Shown one piece after another: positions 22,360-31,464 of a stretch of 44,363 nucleotides of DNA. The translations under genes were made by a program, and so were the position numbers. A model generated the notes under the pieces. It was not told the origin of the DNA, did not search any database, and saw only the letters and a list, made by a program, of their open reading frames with translations. How positions within the stretch are numbered: the first letter of the stretch is position 1; the number at the start of each line of letters is the position of its first letter. The stretch lies in NCBI GenBank assembly GCA_023443315.1, contig JAEZVA010000039.1, forward strand, positions 1-44,363. Direction: 5' to 3'. The DNA comes from Bacillota bacterium. Its GTDB lineage: Bacteria > Bacillota > Clostridia > Oscillospirales > Ruminococcaceae.

Positions 22360-24069
22360 ATGCGAATTTTGCGTCGGTTTTTTCGACAGACCGATTCGAT
22401 TGTATTTAAAATCAGCGCAGTCATTGCCTCGATTTTGGCAGTGATGATCTTGCTGCTGCTGTATTACAATATTTATTCCTACCGCATCGCAACAGAAAAT
22501 GTGGAGGAGCAACAGCGCCGCGTTATGAGCGTGCGCATTCAACAAATACGCGCAGTGTTTTCATCCGCTACAGCCACCCTCAATGAGCTGGCTTTAGACA
22601 ATCTTGGCAAGGTAAACGCATTTCAGGGCAGCGGTGACTTTAAAAAGTATATCTCGTCCATGGACATGGCAGACATCCTTACCAAAAAAGCCGCCGGCAA
22701 CACCGATATCTCCTGCCTGTATTTTGCCTATAAGGAAGAAAACATCTACCTGTTTCGCTACAACAGTGGGATAGCATGGCCACAAAAGTTTGCGATAGAG
22801 GAATACTTTCGCAGTAACACACCGCGGGAAAACGACGCGGCGTTAGGCACTTGGCACATTGTGCAGATGGCAGAGTCGTACTACCTGTTGCAAAACTACA
22901 GCATTGGTCATGCTGATATTGGGGTCTTGGTGGCGCTAGATAAATTTCTAGCACAGCCCGGTGAAATGGGGGACAATCGCTCGGTTTATATGCTTACCGA
23001 TGAGGACGGCGCGGTGCTTGCCACCGAAAACAAAAACAACTTTCCCATTGGTTTGGCAATTGAAAACAGCAACGAACTGGTGTCTCATATTTATGCCGAG
23101 CACGCCGTGTTTACCGAGACGCTGCCCGGCTATGGGCTGCGGCTTTCCTGTGCCATTGCGCGCAAGGACATTTACAGGGGCGTTCAAACGATGCAGTTCA
23201 TCCTTATCTTCATGGGGGTGCCGGCACTCTTTACGGTTATTGCGTCTAGCCGGTATCTAAACCGAAAGATTGTGCGTTCGGTCAAAAAGTTGATGGCTGC
23301 CACCGCACAGATTGAAAGCGGCAACATTGATTATCAGATCCCGATTGATGAGAAGGAGGCGCGTGAATTCGCCGCGCTCATCGGCTCCTTTAATAGCATG
23401 ACCGAGGAAATCAAGGATCTAAAGATTCAAACCTACGAGGAAACGTTGGAACGAAAGAACGCGGAACTAAAATATCTGCAGATGCAGCTACGTCCGCATT
23501 TTTACCTCAATGCAATCACCACCATTTCCAGCCTTTCTATGAATGGAAAGAATGAGCAGATTCAGCAGTTTGTTGCGGCACTCAGCGCGTATCTGCGTTA
23601 TCTTTTTACTGATAATCTGCACCAGGCTACCATAGCAAGTGAGGTACAGCATGCGGTGGATTTCATAAAGCTGCAGCAGATTCGCCATCCCAATCGTATT
23701 TTTTATTACCATTCGGTCGAACCGGATGTAGCAGACATCTCGGTACAGAAGCTTTTGTTTCAAACCTTTGTTGAAAATATCTTTAAACATGCGTTTGACG
23801 GAGAGAGTGGTATATCGGTGTTTATTCGCGCGCAAAAGATACAAAAGGACGATGAGACGTTTGCACTCATTACCATTGAGGACACCGGCTGCGGATTTCC
23901 GGCTTCATTGCTACAAGGCTCTCCGGGGGAGATGGAGAGCGTAGGTATCGCAAACATCTCCAAAACCTTGGCGCTTACCTATGGACGCGAAGGCCTGCTT
24001 GGGCTCTCCAACAACGAGCAGGGTGGGGCGCAGGTAGATATCTATATCCCTCTGCCGGCGTCGCAATAA
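22360..24069 (+). CDS. YesM-like sensor histidine kinase
   Basis: This 569-residue membrane kinase is of the LytS/YesM class that pairs with AraC-type response regulators to control sugar uptake. It has an N-terminal transmembrane helix (about 16-38), an extracellular sensor region, a second helix (about residue 280-305, MQFILIFMGVPALFTVIA), a HAMP domain, and the phosphoacceptor His380 in LQMQLRPHFYLNAI. The HATPase domain carries the N box QTFVENIFKHAF, G1 DTGCGFP and G2 VGIANISKTL. The ATG at 22360 has GGGAGG 5 bases upstream. The partner regulator is encoded 136 bases downstream and the ABC importer after that, so it likely senses the imported compound or a related one. Confidence 0.95.
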   Translation: MRILRRFFRQTDSIVFKISAVIASILAVMILLLLYYNIYSYRIATENVEEQQRRVMSVRIQQIRAVFSSATATLNELALDNLGKVNAFQGSGDFKKYISSMDMADILTKKAAGNTDISCLYFAYKEENIYLFRYNSGIAWPQKFAIEEYFRSNTPRENDAALGTWHIVQMAESYYLLQNYSIGHADIGVLVALDKFLAQPGEMGDNRSVYMLTDEDGAVLATENKNNFPIGLAIENSNELVSHIYAEHAVFTETLPGYGLRLSCAIARKDIYRGVQTMQFILIFMGVPALFTVIASSRYLNRKIVRSVKKLMAATAQIESGNIDYQIPIDEKEAREFAALIGSFNSMTEEIKDLKIQTYEETLERKNAELKYLQMQLRPHFYLNAITTISSLSMNGKNEQIQQFVAALSAYLRYLFTDNLHQATIASEVQHAVDFIKLQQIRHPNRIFYYHSVEPDVADISVQKLLFQTFVENIFKHAFDGESGISVFIRAQKIQKDDETFALITIEDTGCGFPASLLQGSPGEMESVGIANISKTLALTYGREGLLGLSNNEQGGAQVDIYIPLPASQ

Positions 24070-24205
24070 TAAGCGTTTAAGCAATAAACCGACTAACGAT
24101 ATCAATCAGCGTACAAGCAAGGCCTCTTCTACAGCAGAGCGGCACCGCTATTTACTATGGCGTATTGTGCTACCGCGACGCTCACCGCCGGAAAGGTATG
24201 TTTAA

Positions 24206-25786
24206 ATGATGAATATTTTGATTGTGGATGATGACATCCCAACCACGCAGGCCATTTCAACTTCGCTTAATAAAATGCCGCTACAGCTGCAGTTTGTTTA
24301 TGTTGCTTATAATGTAGTGGCTGCCAAAAGCTTGATTGAGCAGCACGAGATCGATATTGTAATTTGCGATATAGAAATGCCAAAATACTCCGGCATTCAG
24401 CTTATTGAATGGGTGAGGGAGCAAGGCTACGACATCGAATTTATCTTTCTTACCTGCCACGCCGATTTTGGCTATGCCACCAAAGCACTTCAATTTAAAG
24501 CCGATGCCTACATTACAAAGCCGCTCGATTTTGCTGTTTTACAGAATGCGCTTACCCAGGTGGTGGAAAAGATTCTTTACCGTCGGGAGTTAAAGCGACG
24601 CAGCGAGCTTGGCGAGCTGTGGTTAGACAACAAAACCCGCGTCGAAAACGCTCTGTGGCGCGAATTGCTGTTTTCAGATGCAATGGTACCCCTTCAAAAC
24701 AGTAGAACCTACGAAGAGCATCGCAAGGCAAACATCAATCTGGATGGGATATACCGGCTGGTGCTGTGTTCGGTCATGGAAGCGCAGATAACCGAGCAGC
24801 ACTGGGATCTGACTACCTTTCGCTACGCAGCGGGGAACATTGCGAGCGACATTCTATTTGGAGCACCCAACAATCCCCGGGTGTTCGATTACAGTCACAA
24901 CGGCCGCATCTATATCACCGCGGCGGTAGACGATAAAAGTGAACACATCCTTACGCGTTGTGAGAACCTTTCTAAGGCTTATCAGAGCTATCTGCAGTGT
25001 GGTGCCATCGTGTATGTTGGACCTGTTTGTTCAATCAATGAGCTGTCTGCGCAGCGTCGCGTCTGGGAGCAAACCGACGAAAACAACGTTGCGCGGAGCA
25101 TTGCGGTAGTCACGCAGACAGAGCAGGTTGCGGTACTTGGCACCCCCGATGCGCTGGATGTGGAGCGCGTGCAGGAGTTATTGGGGCAGGGGAATGCCGT
25201 TGAAGCGGTGAACCAGCTGCGAAAAACCTTGGAAAAGGCAAGCGGCAAAGGGCTGCTTTCTGCTCAAACGCTGCACAGCGCACATCAGGACTATATGCAG
25301 GTTATTTTTTCCTGCCTTTACAAAGAGAATATCCTTGCGCATGAGCTGTTTTTAGAGGAAGGTGCAAAGCAGTTGGAGCGTACCTGTGAGAATTCCCTTT
25401 TTGATCTGCTTAAATGGGCAAGCTTTGCCACGCAAAAAACGGTGGAGACCATTGCACAGGCGCGAAAAAGCGAAACGATTGTGGAAAGGATAAAACGCTT
25501 TGTAGAAGAAAATTTCGGTTCAGAGCTAAGCCGAGAAGACATTGCCCGGCATGTGTATCTATCCCCCGACTATGTGGCAAAGCTTTTTAAAGCAGAAACC
25601 GGCTACTTTTTAAAGGATTACGTCAACGAACGAAAAATCCACAAAGCAAAGCAGCTGCTGATAGAGGGAGAAATGAACATCAGCGAGATTGCGGGCGCTG
25701 TTGGGTTTGATAACTTTTCATATTTTTCCACCCTGTTTAAAAAGAGCACGGGTCATTCGCCCAGCCAGTATAAAAAACAGTTATGA
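24206..25786 (+). CDS. YesN-like response regulator with AraC DNA-binding domain
   Basis: This 526-residue regulator has an N-terminal receiver domain (about 3-125) with the acidic pocket IVDDD and phosphoacceptor Asp55 in IVICDIEMPKYSG; Thr and Lys of the pocket are in FLTCHADFG and ITKPLD. A long middle region (about 130-420) is typical of the YesN group. The C-terminal AraC domain (about 428-526) has SREDIARHVYLSPDYVAKLF and NISEIAGAVGFDNFSYFSTL, ending KKSTGHSPSQYKK. It should be phosphorylated by the YesM-like kinase upstream and activate the importer genes downstream. GGAAAGG lies 9 bases before the ATG pair at 24206. Confidence 0.95.
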   Translation: MMNILIVDDDIPTTQAISTSLNKMPLQLQFVYVAYNVVAAKSLIEQHEIDIVICDIEMPKYSGIQLIEWVREQGYDIEFIFLTCHADFGYATKALQFKADAYITKPLDFAVLQNALTQVVEKILYRRELKRRSELGELWLDNKTRVENALWRELLFSDAMVPLQNSRTYEEHRKANINLDGIYRLVLCSVMEAQITEQHWDLTTFRYAAGNIASDILFGAPNNPRVFDYSHNGRIYITAAVDDKSEHILTRCENLSKAYQSYLQCGAIVYVGPVCSINELSAQRRVWEQTDENNVARSIAVVTQTEQVAVLGTPDALDVERVQELLGQGNAVEAVNQLRKTLEKASGKGLLSAQTLHSAHQDYMQVIFSCLYKENILAHELFLEEGAKQLERTCENSLFDLLKWASFATQKTVETIAQARKSETIVERIKRFVEENFGSELSREDIARHVYLSPDYVAKLFKAETGYFLKDYVNERKIHKAKQLLIEGEMNISEIAGAVGFDNFSYFSTLFKKSTGHSPSQYKKQL

Positions 25787-25953
25787 TTGTCCCCCGGGCA
25801 TCCGGCTAGCTTTTGTTTTTGGTAATGGGGGCAACAATCACGGTAAATAGAAAACTCACTGCGGATAATCAAAAGCACAGGGGCAATCCTTCTTTTATAA
25901 TAAGGTTAGCAGATTCCCGCAAAACGGCGGGAACAGAATGAAGGAGGAATACT

Positions 25954-27507
25954 ATGAAAAAGTTAAAGTTTTTGTCATTGCTACTGGCTCTGGTTCTGTG
26001 TTTATCCGCGCTGTCCGCGTGTGCAACCCCCGCACCCAGCAGCAGTACTGATGGCAACACGCCATCCACACCCACAGCAGATGTGGAAACCGTCGTTATG
26101 TATCTGATCACCTTCAATAACATCCCCGATGATTATACTCGAGTGTCCGATGCCATCAACGAGCATATCGCAAAAACCTATCCCGATTCCAATGTGGCAC
26201 TGGATCTTCGCCTGTTTAGCCCAGCAGATTACGACAACAAGATTAAGCTGGCGATGCAGAGTGGTACCCAGATGGACCTGTTCATTCCGCTGGATCTGCA
26301 GACCTACATTGCACAGAACATGTGCATGGATATCAGCACCCAGCTCGAGCAGTACGGCAAGGGTTTGACCGAAGCGCTCAACCGTGATTTTGGCGAGGAC
26401 GCGTTCGATGTGGTGTCACAAAAGGGCGGCGTGTACGGTGTCCCGATTAACAAGGCAGTTGTTATTACCCCCACCCTTTCTTACAACAAGGCAATGCTAG
26501 AAGCAACCGGCTATAGCATCGATGATATCAACTCGGTGCGCGACCTTACGAAGGTTTATGCTAAGGTCAAAGAGCTATACCCCGATGTTTATCCCTTTGC
26601 ACCTACTAACATGCAAGACTCCTACGTTTCCCTCCTGTGGGCAGGCGAGAAAAAGGTTGATCGCCTCGGCGAATCCAACTATGCCGCTGTAGCCGTGGGT
26701 GACGACAGCACCGTTGTAAACTTCTTTAACACCGACATCTTCAAGGAATATTGCCAGCTTATGCGCGATTGGTATCTCGCAGGCTACGTTCCTCAGGATA
26801 TGGCTACCTCCACTACCGTTGCCGCCGAGTATGCAGCAGCGGGTCGTATGTTCAGCAGCTGGGCATCCTATTCCGGCATTAAATCTCAGAGTGACGACAG
26901 CGTGTTCAACATGCTCGTTGGAACAGAAGATTTTGGCTCCAAGTGGATTGCCCCCGCATATATGGACACCAAAACCAGCGGTCTTTCCATGTGCGTTTCC
27001 TCTACCAGCAAGGTGCCCGATGCGGCCGTTAAGCTGCTTGACATTATCTACACCGACGAATTTGTCATTAACACCATCCTTTACGGTATTGAAGGCACCG
27101 ACTATGTAAAGGTAAGCGACCATGTTGTGGCGTTCCCCGAGGGTATGGACGCAAACACCGTACCATATACCGCATATCTTTGCAACGGCGTTATTGGTAC
27201 AGAGCGTCTGCAGTGGGTAATGACCAGCGAAGAGCAGTATGAAGACAAGAATGCGGCGCTCGAAATGAACAATACCGCAGAGAGATCGCCCTTCTACGGC
27301 TTCAATTTCGATGCCGCTAAGGTAGTCAACGAACTCACCGCAATCTCTAACGTAATCAACCAGTATTATCCCGGGCTTGTATGCGGCAGCGTTGCGCCGG
27401 ACGAAGCCATCCCTCAGTTTGTAAAAGCACTCGAGGATGCGGGTATCAATACGGTAATTGCAGAAAAACAGGCACAGCTTGATGCTTGGATAGCCGCCAA
27501 CAAATAA
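25954..27507 (+). CDS. ABC transporter solute-binding lipoprotein (family 1)
   Basis: This 517-residue protein is the extracellular binding component of a CUT1-type (LplA-like) sugar/oligosaccharide importer. The signal peptide ends in the lipobox LSAC with Cys23 as the lipidation site, followed by a Ser/Thr/Pro-rich tether (ATPAPSSSTDGNTPSTP). The mature domain has the expected length for this group and features such as AMQSGTQMDLFI and YGVPINKAVVITPTLSYNK. GAAGGAGG precedes the ATG. An imperfect hairpin separates it from the first permease, which would let it be expressed above the permeases, as is common for binding proteins. The ligand cannot be predicted. Confidence 0.94.
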   Translation: MKKLKFLSLLLALVLCLSALSACATPAPSSSTDGNTPSTPTADVETVVMYLITFNNIPDDYTRVSDAINEHIAKTYPDSNVALDLRLFSPADYDNKIKLAMQSGTQMDLFIPLDLQTYIAQNMCMDISTQLEQYGKGLTEALNRDFGEDAFDVVSQKGGVYGVPINKAVVITPTLSYNKAMLEATGYSIDDINSVRDLTKVYAKVKELYPDVYPFAPTNMQDSYVSLLWAGEKKVDRLGESNYAAVAVGDDSTVVNFFNTDIFKEYCQLMRDWYLAGYVPQDMATSTTVAAEYAAAGRMFSSWASYSGIKSQSDDSVFNMLVGTEDFGSKWIAPAYMDTKTSGLSMCVSSTSKVPDAAVKLLDIIYTDEFVINTILYGIEGTDYVKVSDHVVAFPEGMDANTVPYTAYLCNGVIGTERLQWVMTSEEQYEDKNAALEMNNTAERSPFYGFNFDAAKVVNELTAISNVINQYYPGLVCGSVAPDEAIPQFVKALEDAGINTVIAEKQAQLDAWIAANK

Positions 27508-27520
27508 CCATACAACATGC

Positions 27521-27550
27521 AAAATGAGGTTGAACGGTCAGCCTCATTTT
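27521..27550 (+). terminator. Intra-operon hairpin between binding protein and permease
   Basis: AAAATGAGG and CCTCATTTT form a 9-bp stem with a 12-base loop, just after the binding-protein stop. The T-rich tail is short, so partial read-through to the permeases is likely. Confidence 0.65.
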
Positions 27551-27567
27551 GCTTTAGGAGAACCATT

Positions 27568-28521
27568 ATGATAAACACAGTTGCGAAACGACCGACACAC
27601 AGTCAAGGCGCTAAGCGCCGTGCAGGCAAAAAGAACCTGACGTTGCTGTTGATTGCCGTGCCGGGGCTTGTTTACTTACTGATTAACAATTACATCCCCA
27701 TGATGGGTATCTTCATTGCCTTTAAGCAGGTTGACTACTCCAAGGGCATCTTTGGCAGCGAATGGGCAGGGCTTGACAACTTCAAGTTCTTATTTCAAAC
27801 CAAAGAGGCTTGGGTCATGATTCGAAACACGGTGCTCTATAATGTGACCTTTATTATTTTGGGCGCGATAGTTGCAGTGTTTATTGCCATTTTAATGAAC
27901 GAAGTAAGCAAATACTTTTGCTCTAAGATATTTCAGTCCGGGCTAATCTTACCCAATCTAATCTCCATGGTGGTGGTGGCATACCTTGTGTATGCGTTTC
28001 TGAATCCCGAAACAGGCCTTGTAAACAAAACCATCTTAAGCGCATTAGGAAAAGAAGGCGTGAACTGGTATACACAGGCAAAGCATTGGCCCTTCATTTT
28101 GGTGCTGGTGCAGATGTGGAAATCAGCAGGATACTCCTCCATCATATATATCGCCAGTATCTCCGGCATCGACAAAGGGCTGTACGAGGCGGCAAGGCTC
28201 GATGGTGCGGGTAAGTTTAGGCAGATTATGAGCATTACACTACCCCAACTAAAACCCACTATTATTATGTTAACACTCATGAGCGTGGGACGACTGTTCG
28301 CGTCTGACTTTGGTCTGTTTTATCAGGTGCCTATGAACTCCGGCGCGCTGTTTAACGTCACGCAGACCATCGACACCTATGTCTACCGGGGTCTGATGAA
28401 CTACGGAAACATCGGCATGTCCAGTGCTGCGGGTCTGTTCCAGTCGGTGGTGGGCTTTGTGCTGGTGGTAGGCGCCAACTGGATTGTGCGCAAAATCGAA
28501 GCCGACAGCGCTTTGTTCTAA
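27568..28521 (+). CDS. ABC transporter permease, LplB type
   Basis: This 317-residue integral membrane protein has six predicted helices and the cytoplasmic EAA loop GLYEAARLDGAGKFRQIMSI that contacts the ATPase. The start PGLVYLLINNYIPMMGIFIAFK is typical of LplB-like permeases. The ATG at 27568 was chosen because TAGGAG lies 7-8 bases upstream; an upstream ATG at 27517 would fall before the hairpin and lacks a site. It works with the next permease as the heterodimeric channel. No ATPase gene is in the operon, so a shared MsmX-type ATPase elsewhere is expected, as is usual for this group. Confidence 0.95.
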   Translation: MINTVAKRPTHSQGAKRRAGKKNLTLLLIAVPGLVYLLINNYIPMMGIFIAFKQVDYSKGIFGSEWAGLDNFKFLFQTKEAWVMIRNTVLYNVTFIILGAIVAVFIAILMNEVSKYFCSKIFQSGLILPNLISMVVVAYLVYAFLNPETGLVNKTILSALGKEGVNWYTQAKHWPFILVLVQMWKSAGYSSIIYIASISGIDKGLYEAARLDGAGKFRQIMSITLPQLKPTIIMLTLMSVGRLFASDFGLFYQVPMNSGALFNVTQTIDTYVYRGLMNYGNIGMSSAAGLFQSVVGFVLVVGANWIVRKIEADSALF

Positions 28522-28534
28522 AGGAGAGAATACA

Positions 28535-29434
28535 ATGGGCAAATTAGAAACAAGAGGCGAGCGAATATTTCGTATTTTTTCGCTGGTGATTCTTGCAATC
28601 ATTACAATCTGTGCGCTGCTGCCGCTTCTTTTAATTATCATCTCCTCGTTTACCGACGAGGCGGCGCTTGTAGCGAACGGTTACAGCTTTATCCCTAAAA
28701 AATGGAGCATGGATTCCTACCTGTATATGCTTCAGCAGTCTAACGTAATCTTTCGCGCCTACGGCGTGTCGATTCTGGTTACTGCGGTAGGCACGGTAAT
28801 TAGCCTGGTGCTTACCACGATGGTTGCGTACCCCATGTCCCGCGCTGACTTTAAATATAAAAATGTGTTGGCGTTCATTGTGTTTTTCACCATGCTGTTC
28901 AACGGCGGTATCGTACCCAGCTACATTATGTGGACGCGGATTTTTCATATTAACGATACCATATGGGCGCTGCTCATCCCCAACTATTTGATGGGGGCCA
29001 TGAACATACTGCTTGTGCGCAATTACTTTAAAAACAATATCCCCGCAGCACTTATCGAATCTGCACAGATTGACGGGGCAAATGAGATGCACATCTTGGC
29101 TCGCATCATGCTGCCGTTGGCTGTTCCAGTGAGCGTTACAGTAGGCTTGTTCACCGGTCTTGCCTATTGGAACGACTGGATGAACGCCCTGTATTATGTA
29201 GAGTCACCCAAGCTCTTTGGCATACAAAACCTGCTGATGCGAATGATGAATAACATTCAGTTCTTGGCTTCTGGGCAAGCGAGCGGAATAACGAGCGGGC
29301 AGTTAATCGCACTGCCCAGCAACGGAATCCGTATGTCTTTGGCGGTTATTGGTATCTTGCCGATTCTTGTAATCTTCCCATTCTTGCAAAAGTATCTGAT
29401 TAAGGGCGTCATAGTGGGCGCTGTTAAAGGGTAA
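28535..29434 (+). CDS. ABC transporter permease, second subunit (YtcP/AraQ type)
   Basis: This 299-residue permease is the partner of the preceding one. It has six predicted membrane helices, the group feature FNGGIVPSYIMW, and the EAA loop ALIESAQIDGANEMHILARI. The C-terminus ends FPFLQKYLIKGVIVGAVKG, the common end of this subfamily. AAAGGAG lies 7-8 bases before the ATG at 28535, 13 bases after the first permease, so the two are cotranscribed. The open frame begins 17 codons earlier inside the upstream gene, but no ribosome-binding site supports that. The substrate is unknown. Confidence 0.95.
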   Translation: MGKLETRGERIFRIFSLVILAIITICALLPLLLIIISSFTDEAALVANGYSFIPKKWSMDSYLYMLQQSNVIFRAYGVSILVTAVGTVISLVLTTMVAYPMSRADFKYKNVLAFIVFFTMLFNGGIVPSYIMWTRIFHINDTIWALLIPNYLMGAMNILLVRNYFKNNIPAALIESAQIDGANEMHILARIMLPLAVPVSVTVGLFTGLAYWNDWMNALYYVESPKLFGIQNLLMRMMNNIQFLASGQASGITSGQLIALPSNGIRMSLAVIGILPILVIFPFLQKYLIKGVIVGAVKG

Positions 29435-29584
29435 AAAGACAAGCTTAAGAGAATATCACTCAACCTCCTAAGACAACTTCGCACCAAGGCTTTACCTCAG
29501 GTAACGTTGCTGCGCTTTGCTTCATGGCGTATCGTGCCACCCGTGGCACCGGGCGCAGTGTATCGGAAAGGAATGGTCATAAGA

Positions 29585-30436
29585 ATGAAAGCAAAAGACG
29601 TTGTAGCGCAGATTGTTAAGCACTCCGGTGTTTCACCCACACCGCCCAATACCTGCGACGGTTATAAGGCAGGGGACCCAGAGACGGAGGTAACGGGCGT
29701 TGTAACCAGCTTTATGGCTACAGCTAACGTAATTCGTGAGGCGGCGAGACTGGGTGCAAACATGATTATCACCCACGAGCCCACCTATTTTACAGGAAAC
29801 GACACTGTAGATTGGTGCCAATCCGACCCGGTGTATCTTGCAAAGAAAAGACTGATTGAAGAGACCGGCATGGTCATTTGGCGAAACCATGATCTGATTC
29901 ACATGACGCAGCCCGACGGCATCTACGATGGCTTTATCAAAGAGATGGGATGGCAGCAATACGCCCTTCCGCCGGTGGAAAAACAGTTTGGCGGCGAAGG
30001 CGGTATGCAGGGCTTCATCAAGGGCTTTCGCGATTATTATGACCTGCCCCAAACCACGTTGGGTCAGCTTGTGCAGGAATTTAAACAAAAGCTGCAGATG
30101 GAAACGCTGCGGATTATTGGCGACACTGCAATGCCCTGCTCGCGGGTGGGGGTTCTGGTGGGCGGTGGTAGCTTAGGCTTTGGCATAGAGGAGCTGCCCA
30201 TGCAGATTATGGAGGAAAAGGGCATCGATGTGCTTGTGTGCGGCGAAATTACGGAATGGACTACCTGCGCCTACATGGGCGATGCCTTGCAGCTTGGTCT
30301 GCCCAAAGCCATGATTGTGCTGGGGCATGAGCGAACCGAGGAGTGGGGTATGAAGCACATGTGCTCATGGCTCGAGGAGCTGCTGACCGTTCCAGTGCAT
30401 TTTGTGGATGCAAAAGAGCCCTTTACCTATCTGTAA
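29585..30436 (+). CDS. Nif3-like metal-binding family protein
   Basis: This 283-residue protein resembles the Nif3/DUF34 family, which binds a dinuclear metal site. Features are MIITHEPTYF (compare the usual THHP), a later NHDLIH, and near the end VLGHERTEEWGMKHM with likely His/Glu ligands. Family members have been proposed to be GTP cyclohydrolase-like or hydrolase enzymes, but the role is not settled. Here it follows the two permeases and precedes an esterase, suggesting a specialised job in the uptake pathway rather than the housekeeping Nif3 role (inference). The start ATG at 29585 is uncertain: GGAAAGG lies about 12 bases upstream, and the frame extends another 26 codons with no better site. 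Confidence 0.8.
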   Translation: MKAKDVVAQIVKHSGVSPTPPNTCDGYKAGDPETEVTGVVTSFMATANVIREAARLGANMIITHEPTYFTGNDTVDWCQSDPVYLAKKRLIEETGMVIWRNHDLIHMTQPDGIYDGFIKEMGWQQYALPPVEKQFGGEGGMQGFIKGFRDYYDLPQTTLGQLVQEFKQKLQMETLRIIGDTAMPCSRVGVLVGGGSLGFGIEELPMQIMEEKGIDVLVCGEITEWTTCAYMGDALQLGLPKAMIVLGHERTEEWGMKHMCSWLEELLTVPVHFVDAKEPFTYL

Positions 30437-30445
30437 AAAAGGGAG

Positions 30446-30474
30446 AAAGGTTGAAAGATAACCGCTCAACCTTT
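30446..30474 (+). terminator. Hairpin after the Nif3-like gene
   Basis: AAAGGTTGA and TCAACCTTT form a 9-bp stem with an 11-base loop. The T-tract is mixed (TATAATAATAA), so it is a weak terminator at most. Confidence 0.5.
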
Positions 30475-30593
30475 ATAATAATAACTGTGTTAAGCACAGC
30501 TCCTACTGCGACAAAACCGCATCGATATTTTTATATGTTCAAGGTGTTTTGTGCCCTTGCGGCGCAGGGCGCCGGAAAGGGATGGTTATCACC

Positions 30594-31397
30594 ATGGCTA
30601 TCTTTAATATTACGATGTTTTCCAATACGCTTCATCGCCTTACCGAGCTGACGGCGATCTTGCCGGTGGAAAAAAACAAGGGTCTGCCGCCGGAGCTTCA
30701 GACGCAAAGCGACGGACCGCTTAAAACGGTTATGCTTCTGCACGGATTTTCGGGTATTCATACCGACTGGCTGTATGGCTCCCGAATCCAGCAGCTTGCG
30801 ATGAAGCACCACATTGCGGTGATTTGCCCAAGCGGTGAAAACAGCTTTTATGTGGACGACGCGCACAGAGACGCGATGTATGAGCAGTATCTTTGTGAGG
30901 TGCTGGAGTTTGCCCGTGACGTGTTCCCCCTAAGCCGTAAAAAGGAAGACACCACCATCGGCGGTCTATCCATGGGCGGCTATGGCGCCATACTGAACGG
31001 TCTAAAACACCCCGAGTTGTTCGGCAATGTCATTGCGCTTTCCTCTGCGCTGATTACCGATAAGCTGGCAGCACAGACCGAGCAGCATGGCAATCCTATG
31101 GCAAGCGCCGCGTATTTCGACCACGTATTCGGCAAGCCTGAGATTATCCGCGGAAGTGACCGTGACCCCAAGCATCTGGCGAAGACACTGGCGGAAGCAA
31201 ACGCCGAAATCCCCCGTATCTTTATGGCATGCGGCACCGAGGACTTTTTGTACCACGAGAACAATGACTTTAGTGCCTTTTTGGAGGAAGTCAAGATACC
31301 GCACGTTTATCTCACTGGCCCCGGCGTACACGACTGGGCGTTCTGGGATGCCCATATTGAAAAGGGTCTGGACTGGGTATTTACAACGAAAGAGTAA
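30594..31397 (+). CDS. Serine esterase (esterase D / EstA-like alpha/beta hydrolase)
   Basis: This 267-residue cytoplasmic alpha/beta hydrolase resembles tributyrin/acetyl esterases of the esterase D group. The nucleophile is Ser126 in GGLSMGGYG. The acid is probably Asp in CGTEDFLYHEN and the histidine lies in GPGVHDWAFW. LLHGFSG supplies the oxyanion region. There is no signal peptide. The ATG at 30594 is preceded by GGAAAGGG about 11 bases upstream. It follows the Nif3-like gene by about 150 bases and ends at a strong bidirectional terminator. It may remove acyl groups from the imported substrate (inference). Confidence 0.92.
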   Translation: MAIFNITMFSNTLHRLTELTAILPVEKNKGLPPELQTQSDGPLKTVMLLHGFSGIHTDWLYGSRIQQLAMKHHIAVICPSGENSFYVDDAHRDAMYEQYLCEVLEFARDVFPLSRKKEDTTIGGLSMGGYGAILNGLKHPELFGNVIALSSALITDKLAAQTEQHGNPMASAAYFDHVFGKPEIIRGSDRDPKHLAKTLAEANAEIPRIFMACGTEDFLYHENNDFSAFLEEVKIPHVYLTGPGVHDWAFWDAHIEKGLDWVFTTKE

Positions 31398-31416
31398 ACA
31401 ACACATAGAACAGCAA

Positions 31417-31453
31417 AAAACCTGGAACGCAGCGGCGTTCCAGGTTTTCTTTT
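31417..31453. terminator. Bidirectional terminator between converging esterases
   Basis: AAAACCTGGAACGC and GCGTTCCAGGTTTT form a perfect 14-bp stem with a 4-base loop, with T-rich flanks on both strands. Confidence 0.95.
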
Positions 31454-31464
31454 AATGCGAAATG

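Noticed and set aside
26575..27522. 315-residue open frame on the minus strand opposite the solute-binding protein gene
   Set aside because: It is antisense to a well-supported gene with signal peptide, lipobox and ribosome-binding site; the antisense protein has no family features and no Shine-Dalgarno site.
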